Source: JABIAG01 sp964561995
GTDB lineage: Archaea; Nanobdellota; Nanobdellia; Woesearchaeales; JABIAG01
DNA length: 15,098 nt
Direction: 5' to 3'
NCBI GenBank assembly: GCA_964561995.1
Contig: CAZLQZ010000020.1
Location: forward strand, 1-15,098
A program made the position numbers and the translations under genes. Numbering within the stretch: position 1 is the stretch's first letter; each line of letters begins with the position of its first letter. Positions 8,145-15,048 of this stretch are shown here, in pieces. Under the pieces are notes generated by a model. It saw only the letters and a program-made list of their open reading frames with translations, was not told where the DNA came from and did not search any database.

Positions 8145-8455
8145 AATATTTATTTTTATTTTTGTTATTAATGCCAGTTGCTTTAGCAGAGATAGATTTT
8201 GATCAAGAATTAAGTAATGATGAGGTAGCTCAACTGGATGCTATTCTTGATCCTGTTTTGAAAGTTTATAATTTTGTTAAATATTCTGCTAGCGTAATTG
8301 GTGTTTTAATGCTTGTTTTTTCAGGAATTACTTTTGTTACTGCAAATGGTGAAATGGCCAAGAAAGAGAAAGCTAAAAGCATAGCAGCAGGAGTTGTAAT
8401 AGGTTTAATTATTATTTGGGTTGCACCATTAGTGGTTAAATATATTTTTAGCTGA
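8141..8455 (+). CDS. VirB2/TrbC-like T4SS pilin, 104 aa
   Basis: This is the predicted major subunit of a conjugative-type pilus. A signal peptide occupies residues 1-16, with an ALA|E cleavage site. The mature part has a short acidic segment, helix 1 (about 49-68, SVIGVLMLVFSGITFVTA), a charged loop (NGEMAKKEKAK, 69-79) and helix 2 (about 80-102). Two helices joined by a positively charged loop after a G-x-x-F/Y-hydrophobic-T element is the hallmark of the VirB2/TrbC and T4SS-pilin families, and length fits. The gene overlaps the preceding stop by 4 bp and the following VirB6-like start by 1 bp (TGATG), so production of pilin and channel is probably coupled. It is comparable in form to the small VirB2-like partner of the archaeal Ced import system; that relation is inferred. 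Confidence 0.85.
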   Translation: MKYLFLFLLLMPVALAEIDFDQELSNDEVAQLDAILDPVLKVYNFVKYSASVIGVLMLVFSGITFVTANGEMAKKEKAKSIAAGVVIGLIIIWVAPLVVKYIFS

Positions 8456-10437
8456 TGAAAATTATTATCATTTTTTTATTATTATTGTTGATTCCCTTAG
8501 TTAGTGCTTTAAATGAAACTGAACAAGATTTATATAATTCTGCGTTATTATATACTAATAATTCTTTTGCGGACCATTCATTTATAGAACAGTATAACCT
8601 TAATATTGATGTTGATGGCATACCCAATGATGTTGAAGTCAAAAATTCTAAGTATATTAAAAATGCTTGGCTTTCCATTCTTGCTGTTTTTCCATCTGTT
8701 TATGAAAATGAATATTTGTATGTTTCTGATAAAACAAAATCGTTAAGTAAGTTTGATTACGAGATAAATTTACCTGCGAATTATTACGGGAGTCATCCAC
8801 ATACCAGTAATGGTGATTGCAAAAGAACGTATACGCTCACAAAGAATAATTATGAGTTCAAACATTTTTTTAATAATAATTTTCAAGGAAGTAGTTTACT
8901 AACTGAATTTAATGTTGAATCTGACGGTCAAATTAGTAATTATTTAACCATTAATGCAGAAGTTAGAACTGATAGGTATCGTTGGAAAAAGTATTGCTGT
9001 GTGAGAGGAAAAGACGGTTGTAAGAAATATTGTTATGATTGTGATCCTCGTGCTACAAATTATGAGACCGACACAATACATTTAGAAGATTCAAGAAACA
9101 TAAAATTGTATGAAAACACTCCATTTCTGAACATAGATTTCTTGGACCAGTATTATGATTCTACAAAAGGAACATTTACTGCTAATAATTTTAGTAATTT
9201 AGTAATAAAATTTCCTGAATCTTTTATTGAGAATAGTTTATACTATTATGATATTGTTTTTGAGCAAAAACCGTTCAATTTTATATTTTTAAGAGCTAAC
9301 ACACATAATAAAAGCATTCATAATAATCTTTACCTTTCTAATAATACTTTTTTTGTAAAAAATGTTAGTTATTGTAATTATGTTATTCGAGATCATTTCA
9401 AAATAATTAATGGATCAGTTAATGTGGTAGTTGAAAAACAAGATTTAGCACCATTAGAAGTAAAAGAAAGAAGTTTTAATATTCATTTATTATCAACTAT
9501 AATCTTTTTAGTAATTTTTTGCTACATCATTTATTCTTTAATTAAATCGAAATTTAAGAAAGCAAGTGTGTTTTTGGTAACGTTAATATCTCTTCCAATG
9601 GTTTTAGCTGAGGATTGTGGATTGACAAATCTTGCTTCTTGTATTCCTGAAAAATTTTATGAATACCTCCTTTACATTATTAACTTGCCTTTATTACCTT
9701 TATTGGAAACAACTTCTGCTTTACTTACTGCCGATCCTTCAATAGATATTTTTTATCATCTTTGGACTATTTTGAGATATATCATTAGTTTTTTTTATGT
9801 TTTTGTTTTTATTTATGTTGGATATACGTTTTTAACTTCAAATTCAGATCCATTAAAGAGAGCTCAGGCAAAGGAGATGTTAAAGAATATTTTCATTATG
9901 ATTATATTGGTTCAAGCTTCTTTTTACATTTATGATTTGACTCTTTATTTAAGCAGTGTGATGAATGAAACAATTATTTCAATGGTAGATCCTCATTTTT
10001 TTATGCTGACTGCAGATAATATTGTAAACATTGGTTTGGAATTTATTCTTGCCGGAACTTATTTGTTTGTTTTGTTTTTGACAGTTTTATTATTAGTTAT
10101 TCGCTATATTATTGTGAGTTTTGGAGTTATTTTTTTACCATTTGCAATATTTTTTTATTATCTTCCGCCGTTAAACAGTTATGGCAAGTTTTTTTTACGC
10201 CTGTTAGGAAACTTTATTTTTGTGACCTTTATTGATTTATTAATAATTTTAGCCTGCTCAATGCTAATTAATGTCCCATTATTTGAAAACTTCAAGATAT
10301 TAGTAATGATATCTTGCTTTTTAATGGTAGACTATACTTTGTTTTTGGTAATCAAATTAGCAATAAAAGGAGCAAGTAATAATTCAATAAAACAAGATTT
10401 AGGACAGGCAATGAAGTATGTTGCTTTGTTAGTTTAA
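8455..10437 (+). CDS. VirB6/TrbL-like channel protein fused to a secreted Cys-containing N-domain, 660 aa
   Basis: This is the predicted inner-membrane channel of the transfer machine. A signal peptide (1-18, cleavage after VSA) leads an exported domain of about 320 residues containing a cysteine cluster (C181, C182, C189, C193, C196) and several N-x-S/T sites. A first membrane helix spans about 345-364. Residues 366-385 then read like a second signal peptide (KFKKASVFLVTLISLPMVLA|EDC). The rest is a polytopic domain of about six or seven helices, including YVGYTFLTSNSDPLKRAQAKE (around 454-474), an element typical of VirB6/TrbL. The usual VirB6 length is near 300 aa, so the N-terminal half is an addition. 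There is no Shine-Dalgarno; translation is coupled through TGATG. It is the last gene of the operon and ends in a 131-bp gap. Confidence is good for the channel half and low for the role of the secreted half. Confidence 0.8.
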   Translation: MKIIIIFLLLLLIPLVSALNETEQDLYNSALLYTNNSFADHSFIEQYNLNIDVDGIPNDVEVKNSKYIKNAWLSILAVFPSVYENEYLYVSDKTKSLSKFDYEINLPANYYGSHPHTSNGDCKRTYTLTKNNYEFKHFFNNNFQGSSLLTEFNVESDGQISNYLTINAEVRTDRYRWKKYCCVRGKDGCKKYCYDCDPRATNYETDTIHLEDSRNIKLYENTPFLNIDFLDQYYDSTKGTFTANNFSNLVIKFPESFIENSLYYYDIVFEQKPFNFIFLRANTHNKSIHNNLYLSNNTFFVKNVSYCNYVIRDHFKIINGSVNVVVEKQDLAPLEVKERSFNIHLLSTIIFLVIFCYIIYSLIKSKFKKASVFLVTLISLPMVLAEDCGLTNLASCIPEKFYEYLLYIINLPLLPLLETTSALLTADPSIDIFYHLWTILRYIISFFYVFVFIYVGYTFLTSNSDPLKRAQAKEMLKNIFIMIILVQASFYIYDLTLYLSSVMNETIISMVDPHFFMLTADNIVNIGLEFILAGTYLFVLFLTVLLLVIRYIIVSFGVIFLPFAIFFYYLPPLNSYGKFFLRLLGNFIFVTFIDLLIILACSMLINVPLFENFKILVMISCFLMVDYTLFLVIKLAIKGASNNSIKQDLGQAMKYVALLV

Positions 10438-10568
10438 AAAGGCCATTGTCGATTTCGAGCTTTAGCGAGGCTAAATCTGGAAGAATTCTATAAAAAAACA
10501 GGGAGATTGGTCAAAAAATACGTTAATTTAATAAATTTAGTAACATTATAGTCTCACAAGAGGAATAA
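10438..10568. other. Intergenic gap with GAG-triloop hairpin and possible larger fold
   Basis: The gap holds a perfect 6-bp hairpin tttagc-GAG-gctaaa (10461-10475), then a weaker hairpin-like stretch around ctggaagaa (10478-10486). A possible enclosing stem pairs ggcca (10441-10445) with tggtc (10508-10512, one G-T pair). The 10-mer tctggaagaa also occurs in the structured element at 13743-13895. No T-run follows, so a classical terminator is not evident. The right end carries the promoter of the next gene. Confidence 0.45.
10523..10538 (+). promoter_or_regulatory. TATA-like promoter for the two-gene nuclease module
   Basis: ttaatttaataaattt lies about 36 bp (centre) before ATG 10569, predicting a short leader of about 10 nt. 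An SD-like agagga (10559-10564) precedes the start, so this gene is not leaderless. The module appears to be transcribed separately from the T4SS-like operon. Confidence 0.45.
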
Positions 10569-11177
10569 ATGCAAAAATATTGTACTATCTGCAAAAAGGA
10601 AATAACTGATGCTGAGAAAGCTTTTTCTAATAAAAAATATGGCAAACCCTTATGTAGGTCACATCAAAAAACTACAAATAACAGTATATCCAAAAAAGAA
10701 GGGAAATATAAAGAAGGCATGATTAAAGGCAGAATTGCAGAAGCATTAATTGAAGAGTTATTTTTATCTTTGGGTTATAATGTTTTTAGATATGGTATGG
10801 AGAATACTGTTCCTGCAATTACAAAACTTCTCCACGGTGTTAAAAGTGAAGTTGCAGATACAATCAGGCGAATGCCAGATTTTGTAGTTCAGCATCCAAT
10901 AAGGAAGGATATATATTTTATTGAAGTTAAATTTAGAAAAAGCGGAGAATTTGATATTCAAGACAAATCTTTGATTAATTATCCCTATGAAAACGCTTAT
11001 TTTATTGTTATTTCGAAAAAGCATATTAAATGTATTACTTACAAAGAATTAAAAAAAGGTAAAAAAGTAACACCAAAATCTATGAATTATCTAGGCAATA
11101 AAAAAGAATTTGATTTAGATAAGGATACAATCATTAAGTTTTGTGATTTTGCGGTTAAATTTTTTAGTGAGGTATAA
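10569..11177 (+). CDS. Zinc-finger PD-(D/E)xK nuclease, 202 aa
   Basis: The predicted role is DNA cleavage. The N-terminus is a small zinc finger, C5-x2-C8 and C29-x2-H32 (YCTICKKEI ... PLCRSHQK). Then a helix KGRIAEALIEELFLSLGYNV leads to the PD-(D/E)xK core: Pro103-Asp104 in RRMPDFVV and Glu119-Val-Lys121 in YFIEVKFRK. Both catalytic elements are intact, spaced 15 residues apart. Size is close to small archaeal resolvase/restriction-type nucleases, but the zinc finger is not part of the Hjc family. The stop codon directly abuts the GTG start of the 839-aa gene, so the two are co-translated and probably work together. It could be a restriction endonuclease, a repair/junction nuclease, or a defence effector. 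The nuclease fold is well supported; substrate unknown. Confidence 0.8.
   Translation: MQKYCTICKKEITDAEKAFSNKKYGKPLCRSHQKTTNNSISKKEGKYKEGMIKGRIAEALIEELFLSLGYNVFRYGMENTVPAITKLLHGVKSEVADTIRRMPDFVVQHPIRKDIYFIEVKFRKSGEFDIQDKSLINYPYENAYFIVISKKHIKCITYKELKKGKKVTPKSMNYLGNKKEFDLDKDTIIKFCDFAVKFFSEV
11169..11173 (+). promoter_or_regulatory. Shine-Dalgarno of the 839-aa gene; start ambiguous
   Basis: GAGGT lies within the end of the previous gene, 4 nt before GTG 11178 and 7 nt before GTG 11181. The spacing slightly favours the second GTG; the product would differ by one residue. Confidence 0.5.
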
Positions 11178-13697
11178 GTGGTGCATATAACTAATACTTA
11201 TTGGAATACGCTTTTGGTTAATATTGATAAAATTAGAGAAGAGTGGAGTGATGGCAAGAATTATGCCAATAAGTTAAAACTGTTCTTAATGGGGAATAAT
11301 GTTGATAACAGAAAAAAATATGTTGATTATATTTATCCAAATAATGAAATAAATAAAGAAGATGTTGATAATCATTATGATGAAATCTTGGCAAAACTTA
11401 ATGCAAAATATTTACAAGGATTGAGGGAATTTCTTATTGGAAAATCAGGAGTAATTGAAGAATATGTGGCAAATAATAGCTCTTTATTTACTTCTATCGA
11501 AATTCAAACGCCTTTACTTGCTCTTATAAAAATGTTTGGAGATGATCCAAGCATCCTTACAAGCATACTCTTAATGAAAATTTGGAATTCTAAAAGCATA
11601 GATGAAACTTTTCTATTCACTCAAACAATTTCCGATGAACAAATTAATCAATTAATTGAAGATATGCCTAATATTGTTGCAGCAATTAAAAGAAAAAATA
11701 AAGGAAGATATGAATATAAAGGAAAGCGCTTCTTTAATAATGACCACATCTTTTGGTTAGAAAAACAAAGCTCTGATAAAATGCGTAGGGCATTCTCAAA
11801 AAATATTAGATTTAAACCTTCATCAGATATCTTATTTAATATTGATTATGAAAATAATTTATTAGAATTAAAATGTGGCAATAACTCACTAATTGATACT
11901 ATATCAAGCATTATTGCGAGAAAACTTTCTCTTAGCCTTTTTTATTATCATAAAGAGAATTGTGCTCAACTTAATCTTATCAACTTTAAAAATGCTCTTT
12001 CTATAATTCCTGAACAAGTTTCAGAAAATGAATTTGGCATTTGTGAAATTGGTTTTAACCGAATGAAGATTTCAAATAGTGCTCCTCTCGTTATCCCGAA
12101 AAGGAGCGGTAGAGATATAAGAAAAACATTAAATGAATTGGATAATGAAGAAATAATTGACTTAAAAGATATAGAATCTATTGATTATTTGAAAGTGTTA
12201 TATAATGATTCTGATAGGAAAATAAAGTTTAAAGCCAATAAGGATGGAACCTTAACTTTGAAATTAGATACAAGAAACTTATCAAGATCAAAAATAGATA
12301 AAATCAATTTATTATTTGAAGAAAAATTTGGTGTCCCCCTAGATAAATCTATAAGTGAAACCGATGAGAGAAAAATACTAGAAAATACATATAATTTAAT
12401 TTTTTCTTCAGATATTATTGATAAAACTTCAAATGTTATAAAACTTAATCTACAAAAGTTAAAAGATAAGGAACTGATAAATTATAATGGTAACAAGATA
12501 TATTGGTGTGTAAGTTGTAAAAGAACTTTTAGTGAAGTTGAGAATTGCCCTGATTGTGGAGACCCATTAAAATTTATTTTATCAAAAGTGAATATTTCAC
12601 GTAATCCTACTAAAATTCTTAATTTTATAAAAAATAAATTTATAAATTCAGGATATGATGTTAAAATTAGATTAATCCAAAGAACTTATTTAGGTAAAAA
12701 GAAAAATTTTATTTATTTATCTTATGATAAAGAAGTAATATACTTATACTTTAATGACGGGGAAAATATTAAACATATGATTGAATATTTTAAACATTCC
12801 AATATTCCAATCATCATAATCAATAATTCAAAAAGAAAACTAAAAGATTTTGATCAAGACATATTTCCTCAAATTTCTTTAGCTAAATTATTAGTTATGT
12901 CAAATGAAGAATTTAAAACATTTTTTGATGAACTATTAGAGAGAGTGAAGGAAAAAATTGAGAATGTATTAATTCAATCAGCCGATAATTCTTCTGATCG
13001 ATTAAATAGTTATTTAACTGGAACTCAAACAAGTTATGATGCAACAATGTTAGAAGACGATACATATAATTTAATGAGATATATTTTCAAAACAGGAGAG
13101 AAATGGGGAAAGGCAGTAAGTGGAACAACTGTTCCCGAAGGGATAATCGGATATGGCTATTTGAAACAGATGGGTTCTCAATGGAACAAATATCTTAGAA
13201 GTATGATTTGGGATTGTAAATTCACCCAAGGAGAACAATTTGATTTTAGCAGATATGTAAAGATTCAGGCAAGAGATTATGTTATTAGGACTTCTCAATC
13301 AAAAGCTATAAAGGACCATAGCCAACAATTGTCTGTTTATATTAATTTTACAAATAATGTCAATCAAACTCAGTACAATAATTTTGCTAAAAAAGTAAAG
13401 AATATAGAAGATTGGAATGGGAAAGTTGTATTATTTGAGTTATCAGCACTAAACAAATTATTTAAATTGATAAAAAGAAATTATTCAGAAATTGATAGTA
13501 GGAGAAGCCAATTATATCATAAATTAACGCTTTTAATGAATAAACAGGAAAAGGATAAATTTTATTCTTTAATCACCGAAACAAAAATTAATAACTTAAT
13601 GACAGAATTATTACAATCCAAGAGGGATATTCCTCAATTAGATTATGAAGAGACGTTTTTATGGTTAGAATCAGATACAATTAGAATAAGAGGATAA
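11178..13697 (+). CDS. Large zinc-ribbon protein with C-terminal PD-(D/E)xK-like domain, 839 aa
   Basis: I do not recognise a named family. Residues 1-440 are mostly helical and show no motif I can name. A zinc ribbon follows, C444-x2-C447 and C457-x2-C460 (WCVSCKRTF ... NCPDCG). After it an alpha/beta stretch (about 475-570, with GYDVKIRLI and KKNFIYLSYDKEVIYLYF) resembles a Rossmann-like or degenerate nuclease fold. The C-terminal part (about 630-720) has EKWGKAVSGTTVPEGIIG with Glu654, then MIWDCKFTQGEQFDF with Asp679-x-Lys681, and a helix QARDYVIR. The spacing and the 'PEG ... D-x-K' order match PD-(D/E)xK restriction-type domains in which the second acidic residue is Asp. The start is GTG with no gap after the zinc-finger nuclease gene. 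A restriction-like or defence nuclease acting with that partner is my inference. Composition matches the neighbouring lysine/asparagine-rich genes. Confidence 0.7.
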   Translation: MVHITNTYWNTLLVNIDKIREEWSDGKNYANKLKLFLMGNNVDNRKKYVDYIYPNNEINKEDVDNHYDEILAKLNAKYLQGLREFLIGKSGVIEEYVANNSSLFTSIEIQTPLLALIKMFGDDPSILTSILLMKIWNSKSIDETFLFTQTISDEQINQLIEDMPNIVAAIKRKNKGRYEYKGKRFFNNDHIFWLEKQSSDKMRRAFSKNIRFKPSSDILFNIDYENNLLELKCGNNSLIDTISSIIARKLSLSLFYYHKENCAQLNLINFKNALSIIPEQVSENEFGICEIGFNRMKISNSAPLVIPKRSGRDIRKTLNELDNEEIIDLKDIESIDYLKVLYNDSDRKIKFKANKDGTLTLKLDTRNLSRSKIDKINLLFEEKFGVPLDKSISETDERKILENTYNLIFSSDIIDKTSNVIKLNLQKLKDKELINYNGNKIYWCVSCKRTFSEVENCPDCGDPLKFILSKVNISRNPTKILNFIKNKFINSGYDVKIRLIQRTYLGKKKNFIYLSYDKEVIYLYFNDGENIKHMIEYFKHSNIPIIIINNSKRKLKDFDQDIFPQISLAKLLVMSNEEFKTFFDELLERVKEKIENVLIQSADNSSDRLNSYLTGTQTSYDATMLEDDTYNLMRYIFKTGEKWGKAVSGTTVPEGIIGYGYLKQMGSQWNKYLRSMIWDCKFTQGEQFDFSRYVKIQARDYVIRTSQSKAIKDHSQQLSVYINFTNNVNQTQYNNFAKKVKNIEDWNGKVVLFELSALNKLFKLIKRNYSEIDSRRSQLYHKLTLLMNKQEKDKFYSLITETKINNLMTELLQSKRDIPQLDYEETFLWLESDTIRIRG

Positions 13698-13707
13698 GCT
13701 AAGTTAA

Positions 13708-13733
13708 TTAAAAAAAACCCTTTCTTTTTTTAA
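13708..13733 (+). terminator. A/T-stem with T7 run after the 839-aa gene
   Basis: ttaaaaaaa and tttttttaa form a 9-bp inverted repeat around a short C/T loop, 10 bp after the stop codon. Archaeal termination relies mainly on U-runs, so this is a plausible terminator. The loop side contains aaaccct (13715-13721), which could also pair with agggttt at 13759-13765. Confidence 0.5.
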
Positions 13734-13742
13734 ATGAAAATT

Positions 13743-13895
13743 TTATTGTATTTAACATAGGGTTTTGGCGAAGTTGAGTTTTTTCTATAATTTTTTTATT
13801 ATTTGCTAAAACTCAATTTGGGTGGAAGAGTAATTTCTGGAAGAAATAGGCCGTGAAGGCCGGTACTCTGAAACCGCTTAAACCCTGTTAAATAC
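13743..13895 (+). ncRNA. Structured element A: branched fold with 16-bp outer stem
   Basis: No gene lies here. The outer stem pairs gtatttaac (13748-13756) with gttaaatac (13887-13895), then after a 2-nt bulge agggttt (13759-13765) with aaaccct (13880-13886). Inside, arm 1 pairs ttgagtttt (13774-13782) with aaaactcaa (13808-13816), extended by aag/ttt. Arm 2 pairs agagta (13827-13832) with tactct (13864-13869) and carries two small hairpins, atttct-GGA-agaaat (13833-13847) and ggcc-gtgaa-ggcc (13849-13861). This nesting is far better ordered than chance AT-rich DNA. It shares its first 16 bases and arm layout with the element at 14958. Strand is nominal: the fold works on either strand. It could be a stable RNA, an RNA 3' end, or a single-stranded DNA signal. 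It does not match any RNA family that I can name. Confidence 0.6.
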
Positions 13896-13896
13896 C

Positions 13897-13948
13897 TTTT
13901 GAGTTACGAAGTTCTCAAAAGTTGCGTCCGCAAAGTAATTTTGAGAGG
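13897..13948 (+). repeat. Alternating hairpin set after element A
   Basis: ttttgag (13897-13903) pairs with ctcaaaa (13914-13920) around a loop containing acgaagt. The same ctcaaaa can instead pair with a second ttttgag (13939-13945), enclosing the hairpin ttgc-gtcc-gcaa (13922-13933). The two pairings exclude each other. The second copy is also the left arm of the long-range inverted repeat ending at 14960. Confidence 0.5.
13936..13948. repeat. Outer inverted repeat, left arm (13 bp)
   Basis: taattttgagagg here is the exact reverse complement of cctctcaaaatta at 14948-14960. The two arms bracket the 269-aa gene and its promoter, about 1.0 kb from end to end. No target-site duplication is evident beside them. 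Confidence 0.65.
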
Positions 13949-13991
13949 CGTCCCTTCCAGAGAACGAAGTGATACATCAAGGACAAGAATC

Positions 13992-14005
13992 AAGGGGACA
14001 AAAGT
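13992..14005. repeat. Inner inverted repeat, left arm (14 bp)
   Basis: aaggggacaaaagt here is the exact reverse complement of acttttgtcccctt at 14922-14935. The pair lies inside the outer repeat and encloses the 269-aa gene; read in its direction of transcription, the left arm lies just past its stop codon. Confidence 0.7.
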
Positions 14006-14027
14006 TTTATTATTAGGGAGATAAATT

Positions 14028-14837
14028 CTATAAAGAAGTATATCCAAATCTATTTCCATTCCTATAAATTACTGCTTGCTTTGGAATAACATGTTTATCC
14101 AATAAAGCAGCAGACTCCAATCCAGCTACAATAAGATGAAGATGGGTGCCTTCGTTAGGAGCAGCCAAGTTTATCGAATATAGTGAACGTAAAAAATGAG
14201 TGCCTAATCCTGGAAGAAGATCAACATAATCTTCTGCAGATTTTAGCTCAGGAGATGATAATTCAAAACGTTGAGATAATCTTTCTTTAAATTTAGGACT
14301 AAATACGGGATCCATATCTCCATTTCTCATTCTATTGGTGGCAACTAAGATTGGTAGTTCAGTATAATCCTCATGCTGTAATGATGGTCCACATGCAGCA
14401 GCAAAAAAATAAGGAAGTTGTCGTTTTTGTTTTCCTGACCACCTTCTTTCTTCTCCTGCCCACATATGTAGTGCAGATAAAAAATGATCTACACTCTTTT
14501 GATCAGTGCCATGAAGATGATTATACCAATCTAAAAAAATTGCAACTTCATTACCCATGAATATTGGATAATCACCTGTTGGAGTACTTTCATACCGCGG
14601 TGAAATAGATTTACTTGTGTGAGATAATTGTTTTCCAAGAAATTTTAATTGAGGAGGAATCGAAAGAAATATTTCCTGATCTTGACTCCACATATAAGTC
14701 AAAAATTCTAATCCAGTAGGAGGAAGGAGGAGTCCATCTATTACTCCTTCAGATTCATCGACTTTCATTTCTTTTGGTCTAGTTAATCTAGCCCATGAAT
14801 CTCTATAACAATTTGCAAATGGTATTCCTGCAGTCAT
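14028..14837 (-). CDS. Unrecognised protein, 269 aa, in an inverted-repeat-bracketed unit
   Basis: Not recognised. It has no signal peptide, membrane helix, paired cysteines, Walker motif or HExxH. It looks globular and cytoplasmic with mixed alpha/beta character; noticeable stretches are LPPTGLEFLTYMWSQDQE (about 38-55), FLDWYNHLHGTDQKSVDHFL (about 101-120) and APNEGTHLHLIVAGLESAAL in the last 50 residues. It is richer in Ala, Pro, Gly, Trp and Ser and poorer in Lys, Asn and Ile than the other proteins here, which suggests different origin or strong functional constraint. The ATG at 14837 has a good TATA box 28 bp upstream, so the gene is probably leaderless and real. It is the only minus-strand gene on this side, lies between two structured elements, and is bracketed by two nested inverted repeats, so it may be a cargo gene. 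No function is proposed. Confidence 0.75.
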   Translation of the reverse strand: MTAGIPFANCYRDSWARLTRPKEMKVDESEGVIDGLLLPPTGLEFLTYMWSQDQEIFLSIPPQLKFLGKQLSHTSKSISPRYESTPTGDYPIFMGNEVAIFLDWYNHLHGTDQKSVDHFLSALHMWAGEERRWSGKQKRQLPYFFAAACGPSLQHEDYTELPILVATNRMRNGDMDPVFSPKFKERLSQRFELSSPELKSAEDYVDLLPGLGTHFLRSLYSINLAAPNEGTHLHLIVAGLESAALLDKHVIPKQAVIYRNGNRFGYTSL

Positions 14838-14860
14838 TAATAAAACAAATAAGACTTAGT

Positions 14861-14875
14861 TTATAAATTTTCCGT
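14861..14875 (-). promoter_or_regulatory. BRE/TATA promoter for the 269-aa gene (leaderless)
   Basis: On the minus strand the sequence reads acggaaaatttataa: a BRE-like purine stretch followed by TTTATAA, centred about 28 bp before ATG 14837. It is among the best archaeal promoter matches in the window and lies inside both inverted repeats. Confidence 0.65.
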
Positions 14876-14921
14876 ACTATTACTACCATTAAGTAAGAAC
14901 TTAATAAGAAATACCTTATTT

Positions 14922-14935
14922 ACTTTTGTCCCCTT
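14922..14935. repeat. Inner inverted repeat, right arm (14 bp)
   Basis: acttttgtcccctt is the perfect partner of the arm at 13992-14005. It lies about 55 bp upstream of the 269-aa gene's TATA box. Confidence 0.7.
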
Positions 14936-14947
14936 TCTCTTTTTTAG

Positions 14948-14960
14948 CCTCTCAAAATTA
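14948..14960. repeat. Outer inverted repeat, right arm (13 bp)
   Basis: cctctcaaaatta is the perfect partner of 13936-13948. Its last bases run directly into the shared 16-bp start of structured element B. Confidence 0.65.
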
Positions 14961-15048
14961 TTGTATTTAACATCGGGATTTAGAGAAGTTTTTGCGAAGC
15001 AAAAATTTGGGTAAAAACCTGCAAGGTTTTTCCTCTAAATCCTTGTTA
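14958..15048 (+). ncRNA. Structured element B: three-way fold homologous to element A
   Basis: It begins with ttattgtatttaacat, identical to 13743-13758 in element A. The outer stem pairs ggatttagag (14976-14985) with ctctaaatcc (15033-15042), and beyond a small bulge taaca (14968-14972) with tgtta (15044-15048). Arm 1 is tttttgc-GAA-gcaaaaa (14989-15005), again with the aag/ttt base seen in A and followed by the shared aatttgggt. Arm 2 is aaaaacct-GCA-aggttttt (15013-15031). The stems differ in sequence from element A but keep complementarity at the same places. Both hairpins close on GNA triloops. A tRNA is excluded: there is no T-arm or anticodon arm. It may extend past 15048. Confidence 0.6.

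Noticed and set aside
13743..13895. RNase P RNA, SRP RNA or group I intron
   Set aside because: I could not find the conserved core signatures of these RNAs, and element B is too short for any of them.
14351..14560. 69-codon plus-strand frame
   Set aside because: Antisense to the 269-aa gene, which has the clear promoter.
14958..15048. tRNA or cloverleaf RNA gene
   Set aside because: Three-arm fold is superficially tRNA-like, but stems, loops and anticodon/T-arm signatures are absent.
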